NCBI GenBank assembly: GCA_938005265.1
Contig: CALLOA010000007.1
Span: forward strand, 1 to 34,144
Length of the DNA stretch: 34,144 nucleotides
Source of the DNA: an uncultured Granulosicoccaceae bacterium
Lineage (GTDB): Bacteria; Pseudomonadota; Gammaproteobacteria; Granulosicoccales; Granulosicoccaceae
Reading direction: 5' to 3'
Shown in pieces: positions 24,742 through 32,291 of this stretch (position 1 is the stretch's first letter; each line of letters starts with the position of its first letter). Both the position numbers and the translations under genes were made by a program. Below the pieces are notes generated by a model that was given only the letters and a program-made list of their open reading frames with translations, made no database searches and had not been told where the DNA came from.

Positions 24742-25572
24742 CTAGTCAATAAATCTCACAGAACCCGAAATTCTTATTGATGAGCAAGGTACATGTGTAA
24801 ATTGGGCATTAATCAAAGAGCGCGACCCCATGTCTTCCCCCTGCAAAATACTTATTTCACCCGAGTGAGGCCATTTTAAATCCCTCAGATAACCTGCAAA
24901 GGCAGCAGATGCGGCACCAGTGGCCGGGTCTTCATAGACACCACCGGAGGCAAAAGGATTTCTACTATGAAATTTCTTTTCAGACTCACAGTAAACGAAC
25001 ATAACAGTTACAACGCCAGCTTTGCGCATAAAGGTACGACCCTTATCCATGTCGTATTGCATTGCACTTAATTTTGAACGTGAATTTAAACCAATAATCA
25101 GGTGCTCCGCTCCACCATTGGCACGTGCTGCTGGTATCGATTCTTCCAGATCTTCGGTTGAGTACCCAAAAAGACTCAATGCCTCCAATACCAGGCCATC
25201 ATCAGATTTCTGCGAAGTAGTCTCGGGTGACTGGAGTGCCGCAGAGTAAATACTATTTTCACAAAAACCCTCAACAGTTATATTTGCCTCATTTAACACC
25301 AGCGGATACACGCCCGGGCCTCGCTCTTTTGCAAGTGCAGCACCTAAAGCAATAGTGGCATGCCCGCAAAATGGTACCTCTGATTCGGGTGAGAAGTAGC
25401 GTACCCGGTAACTATCATTATTAAACGCTGCAAACGCAGTTTCGGAATAACCTACCTCTACTGCTATTGAACGCATCTCTGATTCACTTGGATGCGATTC
25501 AGAAATCAAAACCCCTGCCGGATTTCCCCCTTTGCCATCAATAGAAAAAGAAGATAGTCTTTGTATATTCAT
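24742..25572 (-). CDS. PhzF family isomerase-like protein
   Basis: A 276-residue PhzF-like protein with its typical landmarks: GGNPAGVLIS near the start, Glu44 in VGYSETAFA (the acid-base Glu of PhzF), FSPESEVPFCGHATIALGAA with the CGHAT motif at 69-73, and EDPATGAASAAFAGY at about 214-228. These proteins fold as two diaminopimelate epimerase-like halves and catalyse isomerisations. Outside phenazine clusters the substrate is generally unknown, and no phenazine genes are near, so I make no claim of phenazine synthesis. ATG start with GCGGGAAT just upstream. It lies between a VOC gene and a HAD gene, with gaps of tens of bases. Confidence 0.9.
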   Translation of the reverse strand: MNIQRLSSFSIDGKGGNPAGVLISESHPSESEMRSIAVEVGYSETAFAAFNNDSYRVRYFSPESEVPFCGHATIALGAALAKERGPGVYPLVLNEANITVEGFCENSIYSAALQSPETTSQKSDDGLVLEALSLFGYSTEDLEESIPAARANGGAEHLIIGLNSRSKLSAMQYDMDKGRTFMRKAGVVTVMFVYCESEKKFHSRNPFASGGVYEDPATGAASAAFAGYLRDLKWPHSGEISILQGEDMGSRSLINAQFTHVPCSSIRISGSVRFID

Positions 25573-25619
25573 ATTCCCGCTTAGTTTAATCTATTGGTCT
25601 TACGCAGGGCTGTAAATAT

Positions 25620-26225
25620 TCACCTTTCACATTTTCGCCTGATAAAATCAATTGTTTCAGTGTTCTTAAAATGCTTGATACTAACCATACCTAACGAAGC
25701 GGCTACTTCTACGTTCTCTGGGCTATCATCTATGAATAATGACTTTGTGGCTGTTGTGCCAGCCATGTCCAACGCGCTTTGATAGAAGGCCAAATTGGGC
25801 TTTGCCGACCCAATGACTGCTGAGTTTACGATCACGTCGAATTCCGATTGCAACCCTGCACTCAGCAGATCAGATTGAAGTTTAGTGGTCGCATTCGTTA
25901 CAAGCACCAATTTACAATGCGGTGCAGCAATTTTTACGGCTTCCAGTAGTTCGGTATCAATTTTCCAACTGGCACTGTTCCACCCTGAAATTAGTTCAAA
26001 AGCGACAATGTTACTGTACCTATTTGCTAATACATCTGTGACATTGCTCACCCACATCTCGTGGGTGATACGGCCTTCAATAGCAGGCAACAAAACCACG
26101 TCTGAGAAAGCAACCGAGAATAATGTGCCTTTATCAACACCCACAAGCAATTCTGCATGTTCTATCTCATTACCATGCCAATGGCGAAGAACACCGTCTA
26201 AGTCTATGAATATCGTGTCAACCAT
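25620..26225 (-). CDS. HAD family hydrolase
   Basis: Codes for 201 residues. Motif I is FIDLDGVL with Asp8 as nucleophile and Asp10 as acid/base. Motif II is VLVTNAT with Thr110. Motif III is Lys142 in SAKPNLAFY, and motif IV is FIDDSPENV (Asp166/Asp167 bind Mg). A helical cap lies between about 18 and 80 (subclass I). It removes phosphate or halide from a small cytoplasmic substrate, not predictable here. ATG start. Start to end it fits subfamily IA phosphatases in length. It is separated by 47 bp from the PhzF-like gene downstream on the same strand, so a small operon is possible. Confidence 0.9.
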   Translation of the reverse strand: MVDTIFIDLDGVLRHWHGNEIEHAELLVGVDKGTLFSVAFSDVVLLPAIEGRITHEMWVSNVTDVLANRYSNIVAFELISGWNSASWKIDTELLEAVKIAAPHCKLVLVTNATTKLQSDLLSAGLQSEFDVIVNSAVIGSAKPNLAFYQSALDMAGTTATKSLFIDDSPENVEVAASLGMVSIKHFKNTETIDFIRRKCER

Positions 26226-26475
26226 CGCGCAATCGTTTTAAACATATTGCCAAATTCAGATGCAAGGAATTTGCGGTAAATGTATTTTTTTCCATTGATC
26301 GCGCCTTGAAAAAACAGACTGGTAGAAAAAATGATTTTTTCAGCCATGCCGCTGCCATCACAGGCGGCGAAAACAGGAGCCACAGGAGGGCCTTATCAGA
26401 ATCCCTGATCGGAAGGGCTCGTCATATTGCGCCAACAGGCTCTTTAGTCAATTATTACCTTAATTTTGGCTGCAA

Positions 26476-26916
26476 TTAACCAGAGTTTGCCTGTTTACCT
26501 GAATTCAAAAACAGAACAAACTCCTCCAGATTATCCGGACCGGAATCCAGATTCCATTCAAGCTCCACCGGGTTAGCCCAGGCAGGCTTGGACATGAGCC
26601 AAATATTTGCAACAGCCTGAGAATCCATATCCGCAATCAATCCAGCTGGAATCCAAACATATTTAGAGCGAAATATATTAGGGGCAGGCGACCCGCATAC
26701 ACTACAAAAATGTGAACTAAATCCTGACTCCTTTTGCCATTTTCGTATGCATGACGGATCAGTTACCCAGCGAAACCTATCAAACTCCACAATGGTCCCG
26801 GCACTACAAGCTGCACCTCCCTGCTTTTGGCACAATGTGCAGTAGCAATGATAAACCGCTGGAATATTTCCAGAAATTTCGAAAGCAACAGATCCGCAAT
26901 TACATTTTCCCATCAT
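26476..26916 (-). CDS. GFA/CENP-V family zinc protein
   Basis: Codes for 146 residues. Zinc-binding cysteines appear in order: GKCNCGSV (Cys5, Cys7), YHCYCTLCQK (Cys24, Cys26, Cys29) and FCSVCGSP (Cys71, Cys74), matching the GFA fold. The founding member was described as glutathione-dependent formaldehyde-activating enzyme, but that role is now doubted; many homologues have no known reaction. The start is one of two adjacent ATGs. It is isolated, with 250 bp without a gene on the left side. Confidence 0.9.
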   Translation of the reverse strand: MMGKCNCGSVAFEISGNIPAVYHCYCTLCQKQGGAACSAGTIVEFDRFRWVTDPSCIRKWQKESGFSSHFCSVCGSPAPNIFRSKYVWIPAGLIADMDSQAVANIWLMSKPAWANPVELEWNLDSGPDNLEEFVLFLNSGKQANSG

Positions 26917-27033
26917 TTAGCTTCCTGGCTAATATTTGACCTCACCACAGTGAGATACCTACTGCCTTGGCGAGGTTTTCTGGATTGAATTCGACTCAAA
27001 GACCAAAATGGAGTTACGCTTACACAACCGATG

Positions 27034-27708
27034 CTAACTTTTCACACAGGGCACTCTAAAGTCAACATGATAGTGCTCATCATGACGGACCCATGAGCGT
27101 TTTTTTGAAAATTGAACGTTTGCGCGTAGGTACTCACCGAATTCAGTTTTAAACAAAAACGGCTGAAGCTCTGGAGCTAAAATTACTCGCCACAAATTGT
27201 GACCGTTTGCTTTTGCTTGCCTATGAAGTGCAGCTATATGAGCGGCCATTGCTTCATAATCGACGGAAAGACCGTTATATTCATTCTTTGAATCAAGCTC
27301 GATATCATAGCCCAATCTATTTAAAGCATTTGTTGGTAAATGAACAGACTCACCCTTTTTGTTAAGCATCGGAGTCATAAAGTCCACGGAAAGACCGTTT
27401 TGATGGGTTTTATGTGGTTTAAACAGGCCTCCATTTTTCTTCCCTGTTTCCGCATATTTGTACACCTTGTCTGGATGCGATGACTCCAAGGAATGATAGG
27501 CCATGGTAACAATTTTTTTGACCTCAGAATGAACATAAGTCCTTCCTGCCAATATTGCAGCACGGCTATAGTTTGTGTAGTTCTTACCATTCCACGGCAG
27601 TTGTACTCCATGTTTCAAAGATCCGTTGGAAGTGGTTCCGTAACACGTACTATCAACGGCGTAGCAAAGCCCTGGAAGTATTAAAATCAGAAGCAGCAAG
27701 CTACGCAT
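27034..27708 (-). CDS. mepA: penicillin-insensitive murein endopeptidase (MepA-like, M74)
   Basis: Codes for 224 residues: a cleavable signal peptide (LLLLILILPGLCYA, cleavage after about 17), then the MepA domain. The zinc site of LAS peptidases is visible as HQNGLSVD (His102, six residues, Asp109) and RHDEHYHVDF (His209, His212, His214). Six cysteines could form disulfides (Cys22 and the C-terminal Cys among them). The enzyme cuts D-alanyl-mesoDAP cross-links of peptidoglycan in the periplasm. It is shorter than E. coli MepA (about 270 residues), the missing part lying mostly in the middle. It may be an accessory rather than housekeeping copy, judging by its place among accessory genes. Confidence 0.85.
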   Translation of the reverse strand: MRSLLLLILILPGLCYAVDSTCYGTTSNGSLKHGVQLPWNGKNYTNYSRAAILAGRTYVHSEVKKIVTMAYHSLESSHPDKVYKYAETGKKNGGLFKPHKTHQNGLSVDFMTPMLNKKGESVHLPTNALNRLGYDIELDSKNEYNGLSVDYEAMAAHIAALHRQAKANGHNLWRVILAPELQPFLFKTEFGEYLRANVQFSKKRSWVRHDEHYHVDFRVPCVKS

Positions 27709-27798
27709 TTTTATCCATTACCACCCGTATGCCAGAGTACCAGTGGCCGATTACTATGTGTGGCCATTAATTCGCAATAAGGAGCTTGCCATTTTCTA

Positions 27799-28368
27799 TT
27801 AACCATTACCTAGTACTATTGCTAATCTGGCAACTCGTTCACCCAAGTATTTTGCAGTTTCACGATCCTTTGAATCAATATTAGAGTCAGTGGTATGAGC
27901 AATTAGCCCGCTTTGGGCTCCAAGCCTGTTACGTCCAAGAGGGTCATAACCGCCCGGCATATCCAGGCTTACCCATAACATCCCATGCTGACTTGCCAAT
28001 ATTTGCAAATACTGAATTGTGTTCAGTTGGTCGCCACTCATGTTGGAACCAATGGTAAATCCAGCTGATAATTTCCCGGCCCATTTTCTTTCGGTCCAAA
28101 GATCGCTAGAAGCGTCAGCGAATGCTTTAAACTGGGCTGATACACATCCCATATAAGTTGGGCTTCCGAATATCACTGCTACCGACCTGGATACCACCTC
28201 AAGGATTTCCTTATTCTCGAATCGTCCCTCTACAATATCCCTGCCCTGGATCCTGCAGACAGTTGCAATGGTTCCATCATTAGCATCGATTCCATCAGCA
28301 ACAGAACGAGCTAGTTTCTCAGTGGTTCCTGACTCAGAGTGATAAATGATCGCAATATTACTTTTCAA
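27799..28368 (-). CDS. flavodoxin-fold NAD(P)H:quinone oxidoreductase-like protein
   Basis: Codes for 189 residues. The FMN phosphate loop is AIIYHSESGTTEKLARSVADG (SxTGxT-like), and the FMN-contacting loop is VIFGSPTYMGCVSAQFKAFAD, with the second at SMSGDQLN-like TIGSNMSGDQLN. These match WrbA-like flavodoxins. The reaction would be two-electron reduction of quinones or a related electron transfer in the cytoplasm. Start is TTG at 28368 with GGAACAG in front; no ATG fits. It is isolated, and its neighbours on both sides are separated by over 90 bp. Confidence 0.85.
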   Translation of the reverse strand: MKSNIAIIYHSESGTTEKLARSVADGIDANDGTIATVCRIQGRDIVEGRFENKEILEVVSRSVAVIFGSPTYMGCVSAQFKAFADASSDLWTERKWAGKLSAGFTIGSNMSGDQLNTIQYLQILASQHGMLWVSLDMPGGYDPLGRNRLGAQSGLIAHTTDSNIDSKDRETAKYLGERVARLAIVLGNG

Positions 28369-28599
28369 TATTTTCTGTTCCGGTTAGATAACAAAGCTGC
28401 AATTGCCGTTGTGCTACGGCGTAACACTGCTGCAGAGTGCATTACGGCATTTAGTGAACGTGTATCTATTTTACCTAGGCCATCTACGCTCTAATCAAAA
28501 TGGCACGAATTCTCGCAATCACGATTCCTCACACTTCGTTTATGCCTTCAACCTGCCAGATTCAGACAAGCTGTATAACTCACTCGACGCCAAATCCGG

Positions 28600-29622
28600 T
28601 CAGGCAGCAATTACCCAGTCGAACAACAGATATATAGTCAAACTGAGCCATGTAGCCATGATTAGCCAGTAAACCACAGGGTTTCTGTGTCGTTCCACAT
28701 ACTCTAGAAAATGTGTAGAACCACGCCATAAATCTGGAACGACCCAAATAAGAAATAGAATTCCCCATATCCAGTTCGCTTCGGTTACGACAGCCACTGC
28801 TACCATGGCCAAGCCAAGAATTGCCCGCCATCTAATTGTTTGCGTATTATGCGTTTCGCCAACAGTATGGGAATTACGTTTATCTTCCATAATATAGAAC
28901 GCTGCACCCTGAGAGTCATTAGCCAACAAAGCTGGATTTTTACCCACCGCTTGTTCAACGAGTATTTCCCCATGGTTTTGTTCGATTTTTTTAGCAGCGT
29001 TGTAGAGATTGCTCACCGAAAAGTAAACACCCCAATATTCCTTACTTCCCTTGAATTCATTACTTGAGACCTGTATGCCCGCAATCGGGTTTGTACTTTC
29101 GGAAGATGCGAATATTTCATACCGATCGATATCGTTTGTCTCTTTAATCTGCCACCCAAATACATGGGTGTAAAAGGACTGGACTTTGGCAAGATCTGAA
29201 ACGTGCAGCTCGTTCCATACCACACAATAAGGATTAGCACCCACATACCGGCTACTCAAACCACCACCCTCATAGCAGGTAAATCCGGCACCTGCGGGAT
29301 CACGAATTAGTACGATCACTCCTCCCCCTGGTGCTGATTGCGACTCAATCTCTATCGTTGCTCCATGCCGAGCGGCATCATGAACCACGTTCGCTATACT
29401 ATCGACTTGAATATACGGCATCCAGAATGACGGCATCCCCATAGTTTGAAAGTTCTCGGGCATGGTGTAGAGGCCAGCAGCAGAATGCTCATTGGACTGA
29501 CACAACAAGTAATCTCCATCCACTTCTTCGTATTCCCAACCAAAACACTGGCTATAGAAATTTTTTGCAAGTTGGAGATCAAACGTCGATAAATCCGCTC
29601 AAACGAATGTTTTACTCATCAT
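28600..29622 (-). pseudogene. VOC-VOC-three-helix membrane protein with in-frame TGA at codon 8
   Basis: From the ATG at 29622 (GAGGA upstream) the frame reads MMSKTFV, TGA (29601-29599), then ADLSTFDLQLAKNFYSQCFG, an ordinary VOC beginning in which a Trp (FVW) is expected at the TGA. The first VOC domain spans about codons 5-120 and the second about 125-250 (NELHVSDLAKVQSFYTHVFGW). A C-terminal part (about 260-340) has three hydrophobic helices (AILGLAMVAVAVVTEANWIW, GILFLIWVVPDLW, YWLIMATWLSLTIYLLFDW). Homologous VOC pairs (glyoxalase-like, CFP-30 type) are soluble; the added membrane part is unusual. A later start at 29523 would lose the first strand, so a broken gene is the simplest reading. 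Confidence 0.75.
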
Positions 29623-29731
29623 TTAGTCCTCGGCACGACTTTCGGTTGCAGCGCATACGATAACTCTTGCAACAAGACAAGACTCATTACAGAAAAATTA
29701 CCCCAGATAAAATACCAGAAGGGATGCTTTG

Positions 29732-30271
29732 TCAGGTACGTAGATTTACCTCACAACTCCGCGTAGTAGTCACGACAGGACCAAAGCTTGATATATTAGC
29801 GAGCGTGTAATTATGGTGAGCAATGACTTGCTGAGGTGTTAATTCACTGTTTCCTGCCGATGAATGAGCATCTGAAACCAATGTTACAGGGTAGCCCAGC
29901 GCCAAGGCTTTTCGGGTAGTCGTATCCACACAAAACTCAGTATGCATACCACAGACAAGCAATTGGCCAATATTCTTGCTTTCTAAAATTTCCAAGAGCT
30001 TTGTACCTAAAAAAGCATCAGGTGTTGTTTTACGCACATATAAATCAGTTGAATCAGCTACAAGCCCATTAGCCAATTGCCATTCAGGTGATCCATATTC
30101 CAGATAGTCCGAATCTGATTCATGTTGAATAAATATCACGGGAACTGCACATTCCCTGGCATGCCGAGTCAGCCTATTGATCCTTTCAATCGTACCGGGG
30201 CAATCATAGGCAGAACCGGGACCAACGCATAAGCCTTGTTGAACATCAATTACTAGAAGTGCAGATTTCAT
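29732..30271 (-). CDS. cysteine hydrolase, isochorismatase family
   Basis: Codes for 179 residues. The catalytic triad is in place: Asp9 (LLVIDVQQGL), Lys81 (RKTTPDAF) and Cys114 (MHTEFCVDTT). The cis-peptide before the Cys (CGMHTEFC) is also typical. The family hydrolyses amide or ester-like bonds, for example nicotinamidase or isochorismatase; the substrate is not readable. Start ATG. It is a single gene on the minus strand in the accessory run. Confidence 0.9.
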   Translation of the reverse strand: MKSALLVIDVQQGLCVGPGSAYDCPGTIERINRLTRHARECAVPVIFIQHESDSDYLEYGSPEWQLANGLVADSTDLYVRKTTPDAFLGTKLLEILESKNIGQLLVCGMHTEFCVDTTTRKALALGYPVTLVSDAHSSAGNSELTPQQVIAHHNYTLANISSFGPVVTTTRSCEVNLRT

Positions 30272-30390
30272 TTATGGATGCGGAATAAATAGTAATTTCG
30301 GGTTTACCCGTGAATTGGCTAGATAAAGGATTAACATGCTCAGCTAATCATGCTATTTAGTATGCAGAATCGGACAGAAGGATCATATTT

Positions 30391-30615
30391 TCAATTTTTC
30401 TTCGCCCATTCAATCCAATACGTAGAGCACAGTTCTTCCAAATGCGAAAATGAATAGAAATTACCACTTTCATCTTGCACCGAAATACCTTTTATCATAA
30501 TCCATAAAAAGCCACCACTGTAGCCATGCCCTGGTTCTGCCTGGTTGCAACAAACTTTGATAATCCCCCATCCAAGTCGGCACTTAATATCTCCAGCCCG
30601 CATGCACACGAACAT
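30391..30615 (-). CDS. hypothetical small protein
   Basis: A minus-strand frame of 74 residues from the ATG at 30615 (a TTG at 30627 is also possible). It contains CRLGWGIIKVCCNQ, EPGHGYSGGFLWIMIKG and ends FSHLEELCSTYWIEWAKKN. Amino-acid composition looks protein-like (Trp, Cys and Gly spread regularly) and the frame is the only long one here, but no family is recognised and there is no Shine-Dalgarno. It may be a real small protein or a remnant. Confidence 0.45.
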   Translation of the reverse strand: MFVCMRAGDIKCRLGWGIIKVCCNQAEPGHGYSGGFLWIMIKGISVQDESGNFYSFSHLEELCSTYWIEWAKKN

Positions 30616-30687
30616 TTTGTGTACCAAGAACCTGTACCATATTTACAACATTAGTCTTCATCCTCTATCCATACGCAAGCAGATACA

Positions 30688-30738
30688 CAAGCAACAGATT
30701 CTTGCAAGCAACAGAATCTTGCAAGCAACAGAATCTTG
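30688..30738. repeat. three tandem 17-bp repeats
   Basis: The unit CAAGCAACAGAATCTTG stands three times head to tail (30688-30704, 30705-30721, 30722-30738); the first copy differs in one base (GATTCTTG). Each unit ends in CTTG and starts with CAAG, so it can fold on itself and pair with neighbours. It lies in the 194-bp gap between the hypothetical protein and the MarR gene. Confidence 0.85.
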
Positions 30739-30809
30739 AGATAGCGCAATTATACCTACACTAAACGTTGCCTCAGTCAAATCCCGAAACTGAAGAGCTT
30801 GTTAGAATA

Positions 30810-31295
30810 CTAATCATATAGCGACGCTGCGTGCAATGCCGCCTTGCGCAGCAGCGTTGAGAGTGTGTACCGCTCCTTTGCAGTCAGCCCATCCAATACA
30901 AGCTCTTGCCGTTTTTGCAAATAAACTGCAATTTTTGATTCCAGTACTTTACCAGCCGGTGTTATTGCCAGATAGGCCTGCCGGGCATCATCTGGGTCAG
31001 GTGTTCGAACAATATACCCTTCGGACAACATGCGATTAACTGCCCGCGAAATCGTATTACGCGGTCGGCGTGATATTCGCGCCACCTCCTGTGCAGTCAG
31101 CTGCGGGTAATGAATCAAACACACCAAAATAATATATTCCGCACGGATAATTCCGAAGTCACGCTTTACCTCCTCATAAGCAGGTAACGCAATCGCATTT
31201 GCCAGATAAGTGATGCGATACGCATCCGGGTAATCAATGGTATCGAATATCTCTGTAAGATCAGTTTGGTGAATCGCTGCAGATTTATTGGTCAT
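30810..31295 (-). CDS. MarR family transcriptional regulator
   Basis: The winged helix-turn-helix spans about residues 66-115: LTAQEVARISRRPRNTISRA is the recognition part and TPDPDDARQAYLAITPAG the wing with its DxR motif. The frame continues upstream to 31364, but the N-terminal MTNKSAAIH at 31295 is the likely start (161 residues, normal size); no strong Shine-Dalgarno. MarR proteins are dimers that release palindromic operators on binding small, often aromatic ligands. It is divergent from the PanB-like/Rieske operon, with a 22-bp perfect palindrome in the shared upstream region, so it very probably represses that operon and perhaps itself. Confidence 0.9.
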   Translation of the reverse strand: MTNKSAAIHQTDLTEIFDTIDYPDAYRITYLANAIALPAYEEVKRDFGIIRAEYIILVCLIHYPQLTAQEVARISRRPRNTISRAVNRMLSEGYIVRTPDPDDARQAYLAITPAGKVLESKIAVYLQKRQELVLDGLTAKERYTLSTLLRKAALHAASLYD

Positions 31296-31363
31296 AGTTG
31301 GGTGCCCACGGAAAGATGCAACGCGTGCGCTGACGCGCCCCGGCAAAAACAGTATAATCGGCA

Positions 31364-31385
31364 TATTGTTCCAATTGGAACAATA
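31364..31385. promoter_or_regulatory. 22-bp perfect palindrome, likely MarR operator
   Basis: The half site TATTGTTCCAA (31364-31374) is followed directly by its exact reverse complement to 31385. It lies 37 bp before the GTG of the PanB-like gene and 69 bp before the ATG of the MarR gene. Length and symmetry fit a MarR dimer site. Confidence 0.8.
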
Positions 31386-31421
31386 ATAGATTTAACACCA
31401 ATATGACAGGAGATCGCTATC

Positions 31422-32291
31422 GTGGCAGACAATCGCCCACGACTGACCATACCCGATTTAGCCGAAAAGAAGCGCGCCGGCGAACGTCTTGTAATGGTAG
31501 CCGTGGGAGAAGTGTTGAGCGCAGGATGGGCAGCACGAGCCGGTATTGACATTATCGGTGTCGGTGACAGCCTTGGCATGACTTTGCACGGCCATGACAA
31601 CACGCTGGCCATGACTGTCGATCACATGATAGATCATTGCCTCGCTGTACGGCGCGGTGCTCCCGACACATTCTGCCTGGTGTCTATGCCATACGGCTCT
31701 TACGCAACACCGGACCTCGCTGTTACCAATGCACTGCGTCTGATGAAAGAGAGCGGCGCCGACGCAGTCAAACTACAGTGTGGAAAAGAATCCTTCGACA
31801 TCATCAAAGCTGTGGCAGATGCCGGCATCCCGGTCATGAGCCATGTCGGCCTGTTGCCGCATCGTGTTCATTTGCTTGGTGGCTTCAAGATGCAAGGCCG
31901 AACTGCAGAACAGGCCATTGAAATTGTAGAAAATGCTAAGGCCATCGAGCAGGCAGGTGCAATCGGCCTAGAGATTGAAGCGATGCCCAATGAAGTCGGT
32001 AAAGCTGTAGATGAAGCCGTTTCAATTTTTACTTTTTCGATCGGTGCAGGTGCTGCTGGCACCTGTCAGCTTCTGAACGGATACGATTTACTGGGCGCAT
32101 TTGACACCTTCAAACCGAAATTTGCCAAACGTTATGCCAATATCGCGGAAATTGCCACTGCCGCATTTGCAGAGTACGCAGCAGATGTGCGTAGTGGAAA
32201 TTTCCCCGACGCGGACCACAGCTACCAGATGAAACCGGAAGAGGCAGAACGCTTCGCGCGATTATTATCCAGTGGAGAACAAGATGAATAA
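31422..32291 (+). CDS. PanB-family (ketopantoate hydroxymethyltransferase-like) protein, altered metal site
   Basis: Codes for 289 residues of a TIM-barrel enzyme that aligns end to end with PanB: VGDSLGMTLHGHDNTLAMTV (48-67), HVGLLPHRVHLLGGFKMQGR (141-160), EIEAMPNEVGKA, and DADHSYQM at the end. Against the E. coli enzyme as I recall it (Asp45, Asp84, Glu114 as Mg ligands, Glu181 catalytic), Asp49 and Glu186 remain, but Asp84 is Ser88 (VSMPYGSY) and Glu114 is Gln119 (VKLQCG). The substrate or metal use must differ from pantothenate synthesis. GTG start with AGGAG about nine bases upstream. It overlaps the Rieske gene by 8 bp. The upstream palindrome suggests MarR control. Probably a C1 or acyl-transfer enzyme; the exact reaction is unknown. 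Confidence 0.8.
   Translation: MADNRPRLTIPDLAEKKRAGERLVMVAVGEVLSAGWAARAGIDIIGVGDSLGMTLHGHDNTLAMTVDHMIDHCLAVRRGAPDTFCLVSMPYGSYATPDLAVTNALRLMKESGADAVKLQCGKESFDIIKAVADAGIPVMSHVGLLPHRVHLLGGFKMQGRTAEQAIEIVENAKAIEQAGAIGLEIEAMPNEVGKAVDEAVSIFTFSIGAGAAGTCQLLNGYDLLGAFDTFKPKFAKRYANIAEIATAAFAEYAADVRSGNFPDADHSYQMKPEEAERFARLLSSGEQDE

Noticed and set aside
24742..25572. Phenazine biosynthesis
   Set aside because: Only a PhzF-like gene is present; the family is broad and no other phz gene is near.
26380..26420. Hairpin with ATCAG/CTGAT arms as terminator
   Set aside because: The stem is short, has a bulge, and no T run follows on either strand.
22488..29622. TGA read as an amino acid (changed code or selenocysteine)
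   Set aside because: TGA ends several intact genes here, the two sites call for different residues, and no SECIS-like structure was evident. Nonsense changes or base errors are simpler.
21711..30627. Integron cassette array
   Set aside because: Gene content and orientation fit, but no repeated attC-like element was found between the genes by eye, and no integrase is present. An isolated GTTAGAT near 28384 has no proper partner.
30688..30738. CRISPR array
   Set aside because: The 17-bp units touch each other with no spacers, and no cas gene is near.
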